Shown: positions 40,162-50,291, numbered from the stretch's first letter. The stretch is 64,000 nucleotides of DNA from Hahellaceae bacterium (GCA_024234575.1 JACKOB010000005.1:434001-498000); one strand, 5' to 3'. Notes: a model not told the origin generated them from the letters alone. Translations and numbers: made by a program.

Positions 40162-40572
40162 TCCTTTTTAAAGCCAATCTACAACACATATCCTTTAAGG
40201 AAACGCCCTGAGCTACAAAACCTCGGTAATACTATACGCGCTAGTATCTCTATGGCTTCGCAAACGCCGCTAAACTAACCTCATTCATCAGTGATTGGGT
40301 TGACTTAAGGCAAGACCCGCTAAAATTTCTCGCAACGAGAAACCCCATTCTGCTAATTACGCTTTTCCTTTGGCGAAAAAAATCAAGCCCGCTTTATAGC
40401 GGATAACGAGAAAGGGAACCAGTGCTCAATTATCCAGAGCTTACCCTAAACCATTATTTTAAATAGGGTTATGCATCAAATAGGTGCAAGCAAGACCAGC
40501 TTAAGTGGCTGGACAATTCAGCGGATAGAACTAGACTCAGAGTACATTGTATAAGAGTTCTGTTACCCCAAA
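40162..40572. other. Intergenic region between nhaD and the hemerythrin-GGDEF-EAL gene
   Basis: 411 bp serving two divergent promoters. A 7-bp hairpin TTTCTCG-CAA-CGAGAAA lies at 40326-40342, and an ACCCTA...TAGGGT inverted repeat at about 40443-40470. No riboswitch matching known sodium motifs was recognised. Confidence 0.4.
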
Positions 40573-42939
40573 ATGCTAGATGCCAACGATAATCCGCTTT
40601 TCGAAATTTTCCCCTGGAATTCAAACTTTTCGGTGGGCATAGGGTTTATTGATGAACAACACAGGCGACTAGTCGAGCTGTTGAACAAGGTTATCTGGCA
40701 GTTTGTAACCTTTAACGATAACAATGCCAATGAATCCGTGCTTGGCGAACTTATTGCCTATACTCGCTACCATTTTGATGAAGAAGAACGTTTGTGGCAT
40801 AAGTACTTTGGTGATAAATCTCTGTTTAAAGACCATGCCCGTACGCACGAAGCTTTTTTTACCAAAATCAAACACATCCAGCAGGATACCGCCGCCGGAG
40901 AAACCTGCACGGACAAACTGATTGAGTACCTCACTAACTGGCTTGCTGTACACATACTGCACAGCGACAGACGTATGGCGATGATGGTGCAAGAAATAGA
41001 TGAAAACGGCACTTCATTGGCCGATGCAGAAAAAATTGCCAAAGCCAAGATCAGCCAGGCACCGGTTTTGCAATCGTCAATTGTCGAGCTGTACAACAAG
41101 CTATCTAATAGTGCTGCACAATTGATTCGTGAAAAAAATGCCCGCATCGATGCGCAACAAAAGCTCCAGCAAGTCCTCAAGCAAAAAGCAGAGCAAGCGC
41201 TGGAATCTCAAGCTCAGGAATATCAAAGCCATCTTGAATTTTTGGCCTATAATGACCCGTTAACAGGCTTACTCAACAGAAATGGGTTACTACGTGAATT
41301 ACGCGATAGAATGACTCAGGTGTCTGACGAAGCTGAATCATTGGCCGTAATATCTATCAACCTCGATTTCTTTGGTCAAGTCAGTGCACAACTCGGTAGC
41401 GAAGGCACAAACCGACTACTAGGTATGCTGGCAAGACGCTGGCAAGATGCCTTACTGCCACATGGTGCGCTGGCGCACATGGGTAGTGACGATTTCGTTG
41501 TCATCGTAAAAAACAGCAAACTTCTGCCAGAACAAATCGACTCATTTTTTGCCGCCGCTGGCCGACCATTTACCATTGATCAGTGGCAAAACGGGGTCAG
41601 TTTTACCGCGGGAGTCAGCTTTTATCCACAGCAATTTGCCGAAGAAAACCTGGATGCCGATAAACTATTACGACAAGCCGACTACGCGCTCTACCAAGCC
41701 AAACAAGAGTGTCGTGGCGTATTTCGATTGTTTGACATAGAGGAAGATCGCCAACGACGATTGAAAAACGACCATATTGCCGAAATCCGCCATGCCCTGG
41801 AAGACAACCAGTTTGTTCTGCATTACCAACCAAAGGTTGATATGCGCACCGGTGAACTAGCCGGGATAGAGGCACTAATTCGCTGGCAACACCCAGAGTC
41901 TGGGCTATTGGCCCCCGCCGCCTTCCTCCCCTATTTAGAGAAGCATCCGTTTATCATCGAGGTGGGAGAATGGGTAATAGAAGCGGCAATTAAGCAAATG
42001 CTGGCCTGGGAAGAGCAAGGGCTTAACTTGAATACCAGTGTCAACATTGATGCACTGCAGATTCAAAATCGCCAATTTCCTCTGCGATTAAAAGCCATTC
42101 TAAATAAGTATCCTGGCTTTAACCCAAATCGTCTGGACTTGGAAATACTGGAAACCGTGGCCATCAACGACATCGAAATTGCGGTGTTTAATATTCAGCA
42201 GTGCCGTGAGTTTGGCGTAACATTTTCGCTGGATGACTTCGGCAAGGGTTATTGCTCACTTTCTTACTTAAAACAGCTGCCCGTTGACACCCTAAAAATA
42301 GATCAGGCATTCGTGCGGGACATGCTGGACGATGCCAGTAACGTTTCCATACTGGAAGGTATTGTTGCCATAGCCAAAACTTTTAACCTGAAGGTCGTGG
42401 CCGAAGGTGTCGAGAGCATCATGCACGGCGAATTTCTGATTCAGATAGGGTGCGAGTTTGCGCAAGGCTATTCAATCGCCAGACCCATGCCAGCGGACGA
42501 AATGCACGCCTGGTTGAGTAGTTGGCAACCCTGTGAACAATGGCAGCAAAGCAACACTTTACGACGTGACGACATCCTTGCATTGACAGGGCTGGCTGAG
42601 TTAAACGCCTGGTTGAAGCGGATTGAAAACGCCAATAAACTACCAAAGCCAGCGGACGACAACGCACCGGTGTTTCAATCAAGAAGTCTTGAGCGATGGA
42701 TGAAAGTGAGCATGGAAGAGCGTCCATTTGCTGACATGGATACGGTGCAAAACATAGAAAACATTTACCGGCAGTTGTTGGAGCTTGGCAACAAAATGAT
42801 GGCCTACGATAGCGGTAGCCAACAATCGAAAAGTAGCGACCTCGTTGTTTCCAGTGAAACACTGAGGATCCTCACCGAACAAATTCGCATTGGCCTCAAA
42901 GAATGTCTAAAGCACCGCAATAAACGACGGCAGCGTTAA
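40573..42939 (+). CDS. Hemerythrin-domain GGDEF/EAL protein, likely c-di-GMP phosphodiesterase
   Basis: Residues 10-140 form a bacteriohemerythrin with a full set of candidate iron ligands: His30, His67, Glu71, His88/His92, His127 and Asp132. A coiled coil (about 170-215) leads to a GGDEF domain (about 220-385) whose signature reads MGSDDF, so cyclase activity is probably lost. The EAL domain (about 395-640) keeps GIEALIRW, DLEILE and LDDFGKGYCSL, so phosphodiesterase activity is likely. A further helical tail of about 130 residues is unassigned. Expected role: oxygen, NO or redox sensing that lowers c-di-GMP (inference). Confidence 0.88.
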   Translation: MLDANDNPLFEIFPWNSNFSVGIGFIDEQHRRLVELLNKVIWQFVTFNDNNANESVLGELIAYTRYHFDEEERLWHKYFGDKSLFKDHARTHEAFFTKIKHIQQDTAAGETCTDKLIEYLTNWLAVHILHSDRRMAMMVQEIDENGTSLADAEKIAKAKISQAPVLQSSIVELYNKLSNSAAQLIREKNARIDAQQKLQQVLKQKAEQALESQAQEYQSHLEFLAYNDPLTGLLNRNGLLRELRDRMTQVSDEAESLAVISINLDFFGQVSAQLGSEGTNRLLGMLARRWQDALLPHGALAHMGSDDFVVIVKNSKLLPEQIDSFFAAAGRPFTIDQWQNGVSFTAGVSFYPQQFAEENLDADKLLRQADYALYQAKQECRGVFRLFDIEEDRQRRLKNDHIAEIRHALEDNQFVLHYQPKVDMRTGELAGIEALIRWQHPESGLLAPAAFLPYLEKHPFIIEVGEWVIEAAIKQMLAWEEQGLNLNTSVNIDALQIQNRQFPLRLKAILNKYPGFNPNRLDLEILETVAINDIEIAVFNIQQCREFGVTFSLDDFGKGYCSLSYLKQLPVDTLKIDQAFVRDMLDDASNVSILEGIVAIAKTFNLKVVAEGVESIMHGEFLIQIGCEFAQGYSIARPMPADEMHAWLSSWQPCEQWQQSNTLRRDDILALTGLAELNAWLKRIENANKLPKPADDNAPVFQSRSLERWMKVSMEERPFADMDTVQNIENIYRQLLELGNKMMAYDSGSQQSKSSDLVVSSETLRILTEQIRIGLKECLKHRNKRRQR

Positions 42940-42990
42940 AAGCTGCCATCAACGCTCTATAAGTATTCCCCGCAACAAAAACCATGGCGA

Positions 42991-44472
42991 CTACCGCTGC
43001 AGTGGCCTGCCGCGGCGAAGCTCGACAATGCCATCATCAATGCGACCGTGGGCTAACATGGCGCGATCAAGCAAATAGTTTTGATAGAGTCGCCACGGAT
43101 ATTTCGCTCCCTGACGAGGCAATATTGCCGAAGCCCGTTGAATATAGCCGGATGTCATATCCATAAAGGGCAAGCGTTCGAGTGATGCATCTTTATTACG
43201 CGGCACCGCCACGGTTGCACCGGTTTTATCCATGTGTCTTAGCAGTCGGCACAGGTAGTGTAACGTCAGATCCGATTTTAAGGTCCAGGAGGCATTCGTA
43301 TAGCCAAATACCATCCCAAAGTTTGGCAGGTCTTCAAACATCAACCCTTTGTAACAAAGCCGGTTACTAACATTTAAAGGCTTTCCATCCAGTTCAATTT
43401 CTGCCCCTCCTAACGCTTGAACATCCAGCCCTGTGGCCGTCACGATGATATCTGCCGCTAACAGCTCACCGTTGCTCAGTTGTACTCCCTGCGGGGTAAA
43501 ACGCTCTATTTGCCCGGTCACCACACTGGCTTTGCCAGAACGAATAGCGGCAAACAAATCGCCGTCTGGCACCACACACAAGCGCTCATCCCAGGGCTGA
43601 TAAGCGGGGGAAAAGTTCTCTTCTTTATATTTATCGCCTAATGACTTATGCACTTGCGACAACAAAAAGCGCTTCATTTTTGCCGGAAACGCACGGCTAA
43701 ACTTATACAACAGCAACGACAGCAGTATATTTCGGGTGCGGGCAAACCGGTAAACCCAATGGTCAGGTAAATAACGGCGTAGAAAGTCTGCCACAACATC
43801 TTCGTTAGGGACTTCCATAATATAAGTAGGCGAACGCTGCAACATCGTCACCTGAGATGCTTTCTCAGCCAGAGAAGGTATTAATGTCACGGCGGTGGCA
43901 CCGCTGCCGATAACCACAATACGCTTGCCTTGGTAATCAAGATTTTCGGGCCAGTGTTGCGGGTGAATAACCGGCCCCGGAAAACTCTCTCTTCCTGCAA
44001 ACTCTGGCTCGTAGCCTTTGTCGTAGTTGTAATAGCCTGTGCAGCCAATAATAAAACTCGCCTCTACCTGCACCGTTGAGAGCTGTCCTGATTGCGGATC
44101 TGTTACCTCAACGTCAACTCGCCACAAAGAATCTTCCGTCGACCAGCTGGCTTTTTTCACTCGCTGCTGAAAGCGAATGTGCTTCGCTAAATCGTACTCT
44201 TTTGCCGCTTCTTGAATGTAAGTGCGGATATCCGGGCCATCAGCGATTGCTTTAGGATTCTTCCAGGGCTTGAAATTATACCCCAGTGTCAGCATGTCCG
44301 AATCCGAGCGGATGCCAGGATAACGAAACAGATCCCAGGTGCCACCGATTGCCGCACGGCGCTCGAGGATGGCAAAAGACTTGTCCGGACACTCACGTCG
44401 CAAATGACACGCTGCGCCGATGCCGGATAGCCCGGCCCCTAGAATTAAGACATCGAATCGCTCATTGTGCAT
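42991..44472 (-). CDS. Flavin-containing / Baeyer-Villiger-type monooxygenase
   Basis: FAD site GAGLSGIGAACHL at residues 12-24, fingerprint F-x-G-x3-H-x3-W-P (FPGPVIHPQHWP, residues about 165-178) and NADPH site VIGSGATAVT. This combination marks FMO/BVMO-type class B monooxygenases that oxidise ketones, amines or sulfides with NADPH and O2. 493 residues is typical. The physiological substrate is unknown; alongside the WS/DGAT it fits growth on hydrocarbons or ketones (inference). Confidence 0.9.
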   Translation of the reverse strand: MHNERFDVLILGAGLSGIGAACHLRRECPDKSFAILERRAAIGGTWDLFRYPGIRSDSDMLTLGYNFKPWKNPKAIADGPDIRTYIQEAAKEYDLAKHIRFQQRVKKASWSTEDSLWRVDVEVTDPQSGQLSTVQVEASFIIGCTGYYNYDKGYEPEFAGRESFPGPVIHPQHWPENLDYQGKRIVVIGSGATAVTLIPSLAEKASQVTMLQRSPTYIMEVPNEDVVADFLRRYLPDHWVYRFARTRNILLSLLLYKFSRAFPAKMKRFLLSQVHKSLGDKYKEENFSPAYQPWDERLCVVPDGDLFAAIRSGKASVVTGQIERFTPQGVQLSNGELLAADIIVTATGLDVQALGGAEIELDGKPLNVSNRLCYKGLMFEDLPNFGMVFGYTNASWTLKSDLTLHYLCRLLRHMDKTGATVAVPRNKDASLERLPFMDMTSGYIQRASAILPRQGAKYPWRLYQNYLLDRAMLAHGRIDDGIVELRRGRPLQR

Positions 44473-44690
44473 GTGTGGGTTCCCTGAGTTTTATTATTGT
44501 GAGAGCAGACTTTAGAAAATTGCTCGCCTCGTCGCAATAGCTGGCAGAAAATTGATTATTACTGCACCAACACACACCGGCCGGTTGCTCACCCAGGCTT
44601 TGCTATTTTTTCACCCACATTGTCATCTGTGTGCAATATATAGCCGCATCCCTAGAGCCCCCGTAATAAATAGCGTTGGGAGAGATCTTA

Positions 44691-44730
44691 AGAAGATATT
44701 CAGATAGTTATCCACAGAATGCGTGCATAA
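44691..44730 (+). repeat. Intergenic DnaA-box-pair element, copy 2
   Basis: AGAAGATATT (44691-44700), 7 bp, TTATCCACA (44708-44716), 5 bp, CGTGCATAA (44722-44730). Between the 3' end of radD and the FMO promoter. Confidence 0.75.
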
Positions 44731-44803
44731 CTTTTGTCGATCTAATAATCAAACTTTGAGAGTACTGTCACAAGTTTTCCGCAAAACATCACCACACTGC
44801 TGG

Positions 44804-46612
44804 CTACAATTCATTCGCCTTACGGTAAGCTCCGACGTAATCAAACAAACGTTCTTTTACTCGCCAGTGTTTCCCGACCTTTCTGGCGATGACGAAATCT
44901 GGTGCCGAAAACCCTTCTGATAAGGTCACCACCTCCTGTGCTGATGAGAATTGTACAGGCTTCACCGCGTGCTGAAATCGCCTGCCAAAAAGGCGATTAA
45001 AGACAGCCCGCTGCCCGGCATGAGCCAAATCAAACGATTCTTTCAGCGCAAGGCCATCTTCATCAACATAGCTAATTTTCACACGGGTATCCTCGCGTTC
45101 AAAAACAACGCCCGAACAGCGGATAACCATCGCATTTTTTAGGCGAAGCGCTGCTTTTAACTGATCATCCGGGTCAACAACGGCTTGCTGACAACTGGCA
45201 CACTGCCTTGCGGCTATATCATTTTCGGCGCCACAGTGTGGGCATTCTTTAAACCGAAAGCGATAATCGCAGGGAATTTTGTCGCCTGCTTCGGTGATTT
45301 CCAGTCCACGGCACTTTCTTCCGAAGTGCTCTGTGATATGGCCTTGATCATCGACTTTCCCCCAGAAAGTATTCGCAAAGCCACACTGAGGGCAAGGCAC
45401 CATCACCGGAACGCTATCGGCGGAGGGTCTGGTTTCACCTACTTCCGGATAAAACAAATCAAAACCGTTACCCGCGTAATCGATCACCAGACAGTCGGTT
45501 TTATTCGGACTCAGACGCAAGCCCCGGCCCACAATCTGCTGGAACAGGCTGACTGATTGCGTGGGCCGAAGTATGGCGATAACGTCAACATGAGGTGCAT
45601 CGAAGCCTGTGGTTAAAACAGACACATTCACCAAAAAATGAATGTCTTTATTCTTGAAGCGTTGAATTAACGTTTGCCGCTCAGCAGATGGCGTATCCGC
45701 TGTAATCAAGGCGGTATCATCGGCATCAAGATAACTGGCAACCTCAGTGGCATGCTTTACCGTTGCCGCAAAAATCATTACCCCTTGCCGCGGAGTATCT
45801 CCTTGTACCAAGGATTTGATTTGCTCTGTAATGCCCTTGGTAACGCGGGGATATTTCTGCAACAGCGAATTTACCTCCTGCTCGTTATAGTTACCAGAGG
45901 CATTCGGTATCAGGCTGGAGAAGTCGTAGTGTGCAATCGCCGCATCAACCATTTTGGGCGGTGTTAAATACCCTTTTTTGATCATTAATTTCAGGGGTAA
46001 ATCATAAATGCAGATTTTGAACGGACGAGCTGTATCCGTGCGGCAATACCCATGATAGTGATACTGGTAAATCCACCCTACCCCCATACGATAAGGTGTC
46101 GCAGTTAAACCCAGTACCTTCAGTTGCGGGTTAACAGATTTCAACTGCTTGATTAAGGACAGATACTGACTTTCGTTATTGACTTTCTGGGCAGTATTAT
46201 CTGCGGGATTGTCTTGATGCAGGAAATCATCATCAAGAATACCACTCACCCGATGGCACTCATCGATAATTACCAACGAGTAGTCTTGTGAAAAGTCCGC
46301 AAGATTACGTGCCACAGACTGAATACTGGCAAAGGTCACTTGCCGCGCATTGTCTTTTTGATTGAGGCCAGCGGAATAGATACTGGCCTTAAGCCCATAG
46401 CTTTCGTACTTGTTATGGTTTTGCTCGACCAGTTCTTTTACATGCGCCAGCACGAGAATTTTGCGTCTGGCAATTCTTGCTAACTCAGCGATGACCAGAC
46501 TCTTACCCGCACCTGTGGGCAGCACAATCACCGCCGAGTCATCGCTCTGGCGAAAGTGGGCCACAGTCGCATCAACCGCATCCTGTTGATAATGTCTAAG
46601 GATAAAAGGCAT
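44804..46612 (-). CDS. radD: Superfamily 2 helicase RadD (YejH)
   Basis: DNA-repair helicase-like ATPase. LRHYQQDAVDATVAHFR, Walker A PTGAGKSLVIAELA, Walker B/DECH VIIDECHRVSG, GLTATPYRMGVGW and QQIVGRGLRLSP lie in SF2 order, followed by zinc-binding Cys pairs CPQCGFANTFWG and CPHCGAENDIAARQCASC. The motif order and C-terminus match E. coli RadD throughout. The start is the ATG at 46612 (PFILRHYQQ); the frame extends to 46675 with a non-conserved stretch. No SOS box was recognised upstream. Confidence 0.95.
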   Translation of the reverse strand: MPFILRHYQQDAVDATVAHFRQSDDSAVIVLPTGAGKSLVIAELARIARRKILVLAHVKELVEQNHNKYESYGLKASIYSAGLNQKDNARQVTFASIQSVARNLADFSQDYSLVIIDECHRVSGILDDDFLHQDNPADNTAQKVNNESQYLSLIKQLKSVNPQLKVLGLTATPYRMGVGWIYQYHYHGYCRTDTARPFKICIYDLPLKLMIKKGYLTPPKMVDAAIAHYDFSSLIPNASGNYNEQEVNSLLQKYPRVTKGITEQIKSLVQGDTPRQGVMIFAATVKHATEVASYLDADDTALITADTPSAERQTLIQRFKNKDIHFLVNVSVLTTGFDAPHVDVIAILRPTQSVSLFQQIVGRGLRLSPNKTDCLVIDYAGNGFDLFYPEVGETRPSADSVPVMVPCPQCGFANTFWGKVDDQGHITEHFGRKCRGLEITEAGDKIPCDYRFRFKECPHCGAENDIAARQCASCQQAVVDPDDQLKAALRLKNAMVIRCSGVVFEREDTRVKISYVDEDGLALKESFDLAHAGQRAVFNRLFGRRFQHAVKPVQFSSAQEVVTLSEGFSAPDFVIARKVGKHWRVKERLFDYVGAYRKANEL

Positions 46613-46741
46613 AGCGCTACTCTTAAATATCCGGACAGGTAAACATAAGAAAGCCCCCTTACCTGTCTGCTCCACGGCTAAAACAGCCTCTATTTATAAC
46701 TCGAATAATTCATGACAGCCATCACATTTTTCGATGAACCG

Positions 46742-46815
46742 ATTCACAGTCGCCGTTTTTAACAAACAAGGCTCCGCTTTTGACAATGACTCATCTTAGA
46801 CAAATAAAGCCTAAT
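46742..46815 (+). promoter_or_regulatory. Conserved upstream block, copy A
   Basis: The 50 bases 46742-46791 match 49096-49145 at 40 positions; both are followed shortly after by AAGCCTAAT. It lies about 200 bp before the start of the 611-aa exported protein. Possible binding site of a shared regulator. Confidence 0.6.
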
Positions 46816-46993
46816 GGCCCCATTAGCGCATCGCGGCACCCTCGCCTTGACAGAGGTGAGGCAAAAAGCAACCTGTGCTAGTAAGACTATTGATTATGCA
46901 ACCAGCAGTACGAGGGCCACTTTATAATTTTTTACCCATAAGTGCTTTCGATAAAAATTAAAACCACTGTATCCGTATGACAACTAAGGACGA

Positions 46994-48829
46994 ATGAGCA
47001 TGAAAACAACAATATTTAAACTTAACCCGATACGCACAGCCATTGCTAGTGCAGCATTAATGTCAATGAACAGCATCGCTTTGGCAGCACCTGTTAGCGC
47101 ATCGCTAAATTTCACATGTCCGTTTCCGCTGATTGGCGATCAAACCATCATCGCCAAGATTACTGCCGATTTTCCTGAGGAAGTTGTATTGGGTAACAAC
47201 CCGGTATTGGGTCCGATCAACATCGATGCGATTACCGTAGTACCGGACAAAGCTCGCCAGGGTTTGGCGTTTGTAGACGCCACAACCATTACTGGTACGG
47301 CCAATAGCATTAACACTTTTCATACGGTAGTGGGTGATATTGCCAATAACACCGATCTGACAATTGTTCCTACCAACGTTCCAGCAGGAGAAAGCGGGCC
47401 TTTTGATGTCCCCGCAAGCGGCGTGGCGCCGTCACAAACTTTCGACGAATCGCACATCGGCACCGTTTCACTGTCTGTTGACGACCTGATCCTGAATCTT
47501 GTTAACCTCAAAGCCAACGGCCAGAAAGCACCAGCACCGATCGGTGAGTTTACCGCTGACTGTGCTCTCGTCGCAGGACAAGACAACACCCTTACAAGTT
47601 TCGAAGTGGTTGGTGACACCGTGGTGGTTGACCCTGCAGACATCGCGGTTAACGTCGCCTCTGTTAATTTTGGTTCAATGCAGCTTGGACAGAGTGAAAC
47701 CAAAACAGTCACTATTACCAATGCGGGTGATCTTGACCTGGGCATTAATGCCATTAGCATAACTGGTACCGACTCATTTGCCTTCACAGAAACTAACTCC
47801 TGCACAACTATCTCTGCAGGCTCTACATGCATTATTGAAGTGACTTATACCGCTTCAGAAGAAGGTACCCAGAATGCGGTACTGGTAATCGAATCCACAG
47901 ACACTGATGAGCCAACCGTTTCTGTTGCACTTTCTGGATCCGGACAGGTCGAGCTCAAGCCTGAAATTGATGTTAGTGTCACCTCGCTTGATTTTGGCAC
48001 CATCGAAGCTGGCACATCTGCATCTAAGACCATCACAATATCCAACACTGGTGGCGCTGCACTAACTATCGAAGGTTTGGAAGTTGCAGGTACTGAGTTC
48101 AGTAAAAGCAGCGATAATTGCTCAATAGTGGCGGCAGGCGCTAGCTGCTCAGCGCAGGTGACATACACATCTGTTGTCGGTGCGAGCACAGGGACCGTCA
48201 CCATCACATCAGATGACGAGGATGAGGCTACCACCACCATCCCGCTATCCGGTATTGGTGAAGAAGTGATTATCGTTGATCCAGGCTTAGTCGTTGACGT
48301 TGACCTAAGCGTTAGCGGAAGCACGTATATTACGGCTAATAAAGGCACCATGCCATTAAATGGGAATATCGCCAGCAAGATAGATCTGTTTACCGGTAAT
48401 TTAACGGGCGACCTGATTCTCGATCCTACACAAGGCAGCTTTGAAATTATCAGCGGCTGGAGCCGTTACATGGCCACTGCGCAAGTTGAATTTGAACCCG
48501 TAGGAATCACCGAAGGCAAACTCGTTAACGGAAAGCTCACAGCAACCTCCACCGCTTATATCAAGCTGCCAAAAGTAACCAAAACGCTCTTTGGGCTAAT
48601 TAACTGGCCTATTGGTGGTGGCGAAAACTGCCGCACGGCAGAACCAGTAACCTTTACTGTAACCTCTCCCGAAGGTGAACCTTTCGATGCACTCCTGGGT
48701 GGCCGCGTTATTGGCACATACGACCTGCCAAAGCTTGAGAATTGTGGCGCATTGACAAGCATTCTAAGCCTAAAACTAAAAGGCAACGGCAACACAATCG
48801 ACCTGAATATGACACCTATTTTGGATTGA
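46994..48829 (+). CDS. Exported protein with two choice-of-anchor-D (ASPM/SPD-2/Hydin-like) repeats
   Basis: Signal peptide at about 1-34 (TAIASAALMSMNSIALAAP). An N-terminal beta domain of about 180 residues (SLNFTCPFPLIGDQTIIAKI) resembles DUF6801-type domains. Two repeats of about 100 residues follow (VASVNFGSMQLGQSETKTVT and VTSLDFGTIEAGTSASKTIT), each ending in an LSGxG-type block with a Cys pair. A C-terminal domain of about 150 residues (INWPIGGGENCRTAEPVTF) loosely resembles the first. Probably periplasmic or cell-surface. Met3 (47000) is an alternative start. Confidence 0.75.
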   Translation: MSMKTTIFKLNPIRTAIASAALMSMNSIALAAPVSASLNFTCPFPLIGDQTIIAKITADFPEEVVLGNNPVLGPINIDAITVVPDKARQGLAFVDATTITGTANSINTFHTVVGDIANNTDLTIVPTNVPAGESGPFDVPASGVAPSQTFDESHIGTVSLSVDDLILNLVNLKANGQKAPAPIGEFTADCALVAGQDNTLTSFEVVGDTVVVDPADIAVNVASVNFGSMQLGQSETKTVTITNAGDLDLGINAISITGTDSFAFTETNSCTTISAGSTCIIEVTYTASEEGTQNAVLVIESTDTDEPTVSVALSGSGQVELKPEIDVSVTSLDFGTIEAGTSASKTITISNTGGAALTIEGLEVAGTEFSKSSDNCSIVAAGASCSAQVTYTSVVGASTGTVTITSDDEDEATTTIPLSGIGEEVIIVDPGLVVDVDLSVSGSTYITANKGTMPLNGNIASKIDLFTGNLTGDLILDPTQGSFEIISGWSRYMATAQVEFEPVGITEGKLVNGKLTATSTAYIKLPKVTKTLFGLINWPIGGGENCRTAEPVTFTVTSPEGEPFDALLGGRVIGTYDLPKLENCGALTSILSLKLKGNGNTIDLNMTPILD

Positions 48830-48880
48830 TTTCCCTAGTCTAACCAATCTACGGTTCAGGCCGGATAGGTTAGCCCCTTC

Positions 48881-48913
48881 AAGCGCTTGCCTTATAGGCA
48901 AGCGCTTTTTTCG
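48881..48913 (+). terminator. Intrinsic terminator
   Basis: Eleven-base stem AAGCGCTTGCC / GGCAAGCGCTT, 5-base loop, then six or more T. Confidence 0.92.
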
Positions 48914-49095
48914 TCTGGGTGTACTAACAGTTTGTAAGCCGATGTTTGAAGGTTTTTGAAAGCCAAAGAAGAGACAGCACCATGATTGCAATCGATTTAT
49001 AACCCGATCAGGACACCTGTGGGACTCAAAGAGCTGAAGGCATATACCTTGCCTGAGCCACGAGTATGACGCGCTTCACAAATCATGAGGTAGCT

Positions 49096-49170
49096 ATTCA
49101 CATTTGCCGTTTATGACAAAAAAGACGCCTATTTTGGCAATGACTAAAAAGGCCTCAAAAAGCCTAATAC
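49096..49170 (+). promoter_or_regulatory. Conserved upstream block, copy B
   Basis: Counterpart of 46742-46815 (40 of 50 positions identical in the first part). It lies about 180 bp before the 312-aa exported protein. The remaining sequence of this 498-bp gap holds a terminator at its left end and no gene. Confidence 0.6.
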
Positions 49171-49327
49171 AAGCAAGGGAGACACAAATACTTTGCTCGA
49201 TAACCATAAGCAAGTTTTAAGAGCTAAGTGTTAATAACACATTCACTGAGCACCGCATAACCGTCAAAAAACGTCGGTTATAAATAATAAAGATAAACAC
49301 AAACCTCAAATAAAGAAGGATGATGAT

Positions 49328-50266
49328 ATGAAAAGCCTGAGTAAAATTGTTCTGGTTACAGCGATAGCAGCCGCTTCGTCAGCGCAAGCGGAATTACTTG
49401 CTATGGATGATTCAGCAATGAGTGCCACCACCGGTCAAGCCGGTTTATCTATCGAGATTAATGCGGCAGAAATCAGCATTGGTGCGGTAGACTACCAGGA
49501 TAAAGGTTTTATCTCGATGAAAGATATACACTTTGGAGGAGGACTAGCAGCATTCGGCGGTCCTGGTGATGGTATTTTCAACGATGTGCTGATCACTGTA
49601 GACGTTGTTGGAGCCAGTGCGGACGACTTAGGTCAAAAGTACATGGGGGAAGAGTATATTAGTCGAGCTGCCGCTTTGGTTGTTGGTGGTGGACAGGTAA
49701 GCGGCAATTATGTTGACCCAGGCATCAATGATGGCGACCTGGTCATTGCTATCAATGCTCCAGACTTGTCAAAAATGCTACAAAGCGTTGACTACGGTTT
49801 ACGCATTGGATCTATTGGCCTTGGTAAGTCTACCGAAACACCTGGAGCCGTCACTGATGGCACTCTGCTGCTACAAAACCTCGACATGGCGGGATATTTT
49901 GGTCCTACTGAAATCATCATCGACGGCAATAGCAACCAAATGAATATTTCTATGTACTTCAACGCTGAAGGTTCATTGGATATGCCCTTTATGGCGGTAA
50001 CTACAGACTTTGCAATACACAATAGTCGCGGCACCGATCAAGTGTGGTTGGGTACGCAAGATAAGGGCAACTCAATGGCACATGTACAATTGAATATCGG
50101 TGAAGGTACTGCGAGTTCAGGCGCATCGGCTCTCGCTGTAGACGTACAAAACTTTGAAGCCGATATCGACTTGGTAAACCTGACATTAGGATCGGCACCT
50201 GCAATTGGTAGCCTCTATATCACTGACTTTCGTCTAACAGCGAACACTGTTATTTACGGTCACTAA
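49328..50266 (+). CDS. Exported DUF6160-like protein
   Basis: Starts at the ATG 49328 after AAGAAGGATG. Signal peptide 1-21 (IVLVTAIAAASSAQA-E). The first mature residues ELLAMDDSAMSATTGQAGLS match the conserved N-terminal pattern of DUF6160-type proteins of marine gammaproteobacteria. The rest is beta-rich with a regular DL/NL alternation, suited to a surface or periplasmic beta-solenoid or sandwich. No catalytic motif seen. It shares an upstream block with the 611-aa protein and is likely co-regulated. Confidence 0.72.
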   Translation: MKSLSKIVLVTAIAAASSAQAELLAMDDSAMSATTGQAGLSIEINAAEISIGAVDYQDKGFISMKDIHFGGGLAAFGGPGDGIFNDVLITVDVVGASADDLGQKYMGEEYISRAAALVVGGGQVSGNYVDPGINDGDLVIAINAPDLSKMLQSVDYGLRIGSIGLGKSTETPGAVTDGTLLLQNLDMAGYFGPTEIIIDGNSNQMNISMYFNAEGSLDMPFMAVTTDFAIHNSRGTDQVWLGTQDKGNSMAHVQLNIGEGTASSGASALAVDVQNFEADIDLVNLTLGSAPAIGSLYITDFRLTANTVIYGH

Positions 50267-50291
50267 AACAACATAGAAAATGCTTAATGCA

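Noticed and set aside
47320..48378. Two long minus-strand frames (170 and 177 residues)
   Set aside because: Antisense shadows of the 611-aa exported protein, whose codons rich in A and C on the third base keep the other strand open.
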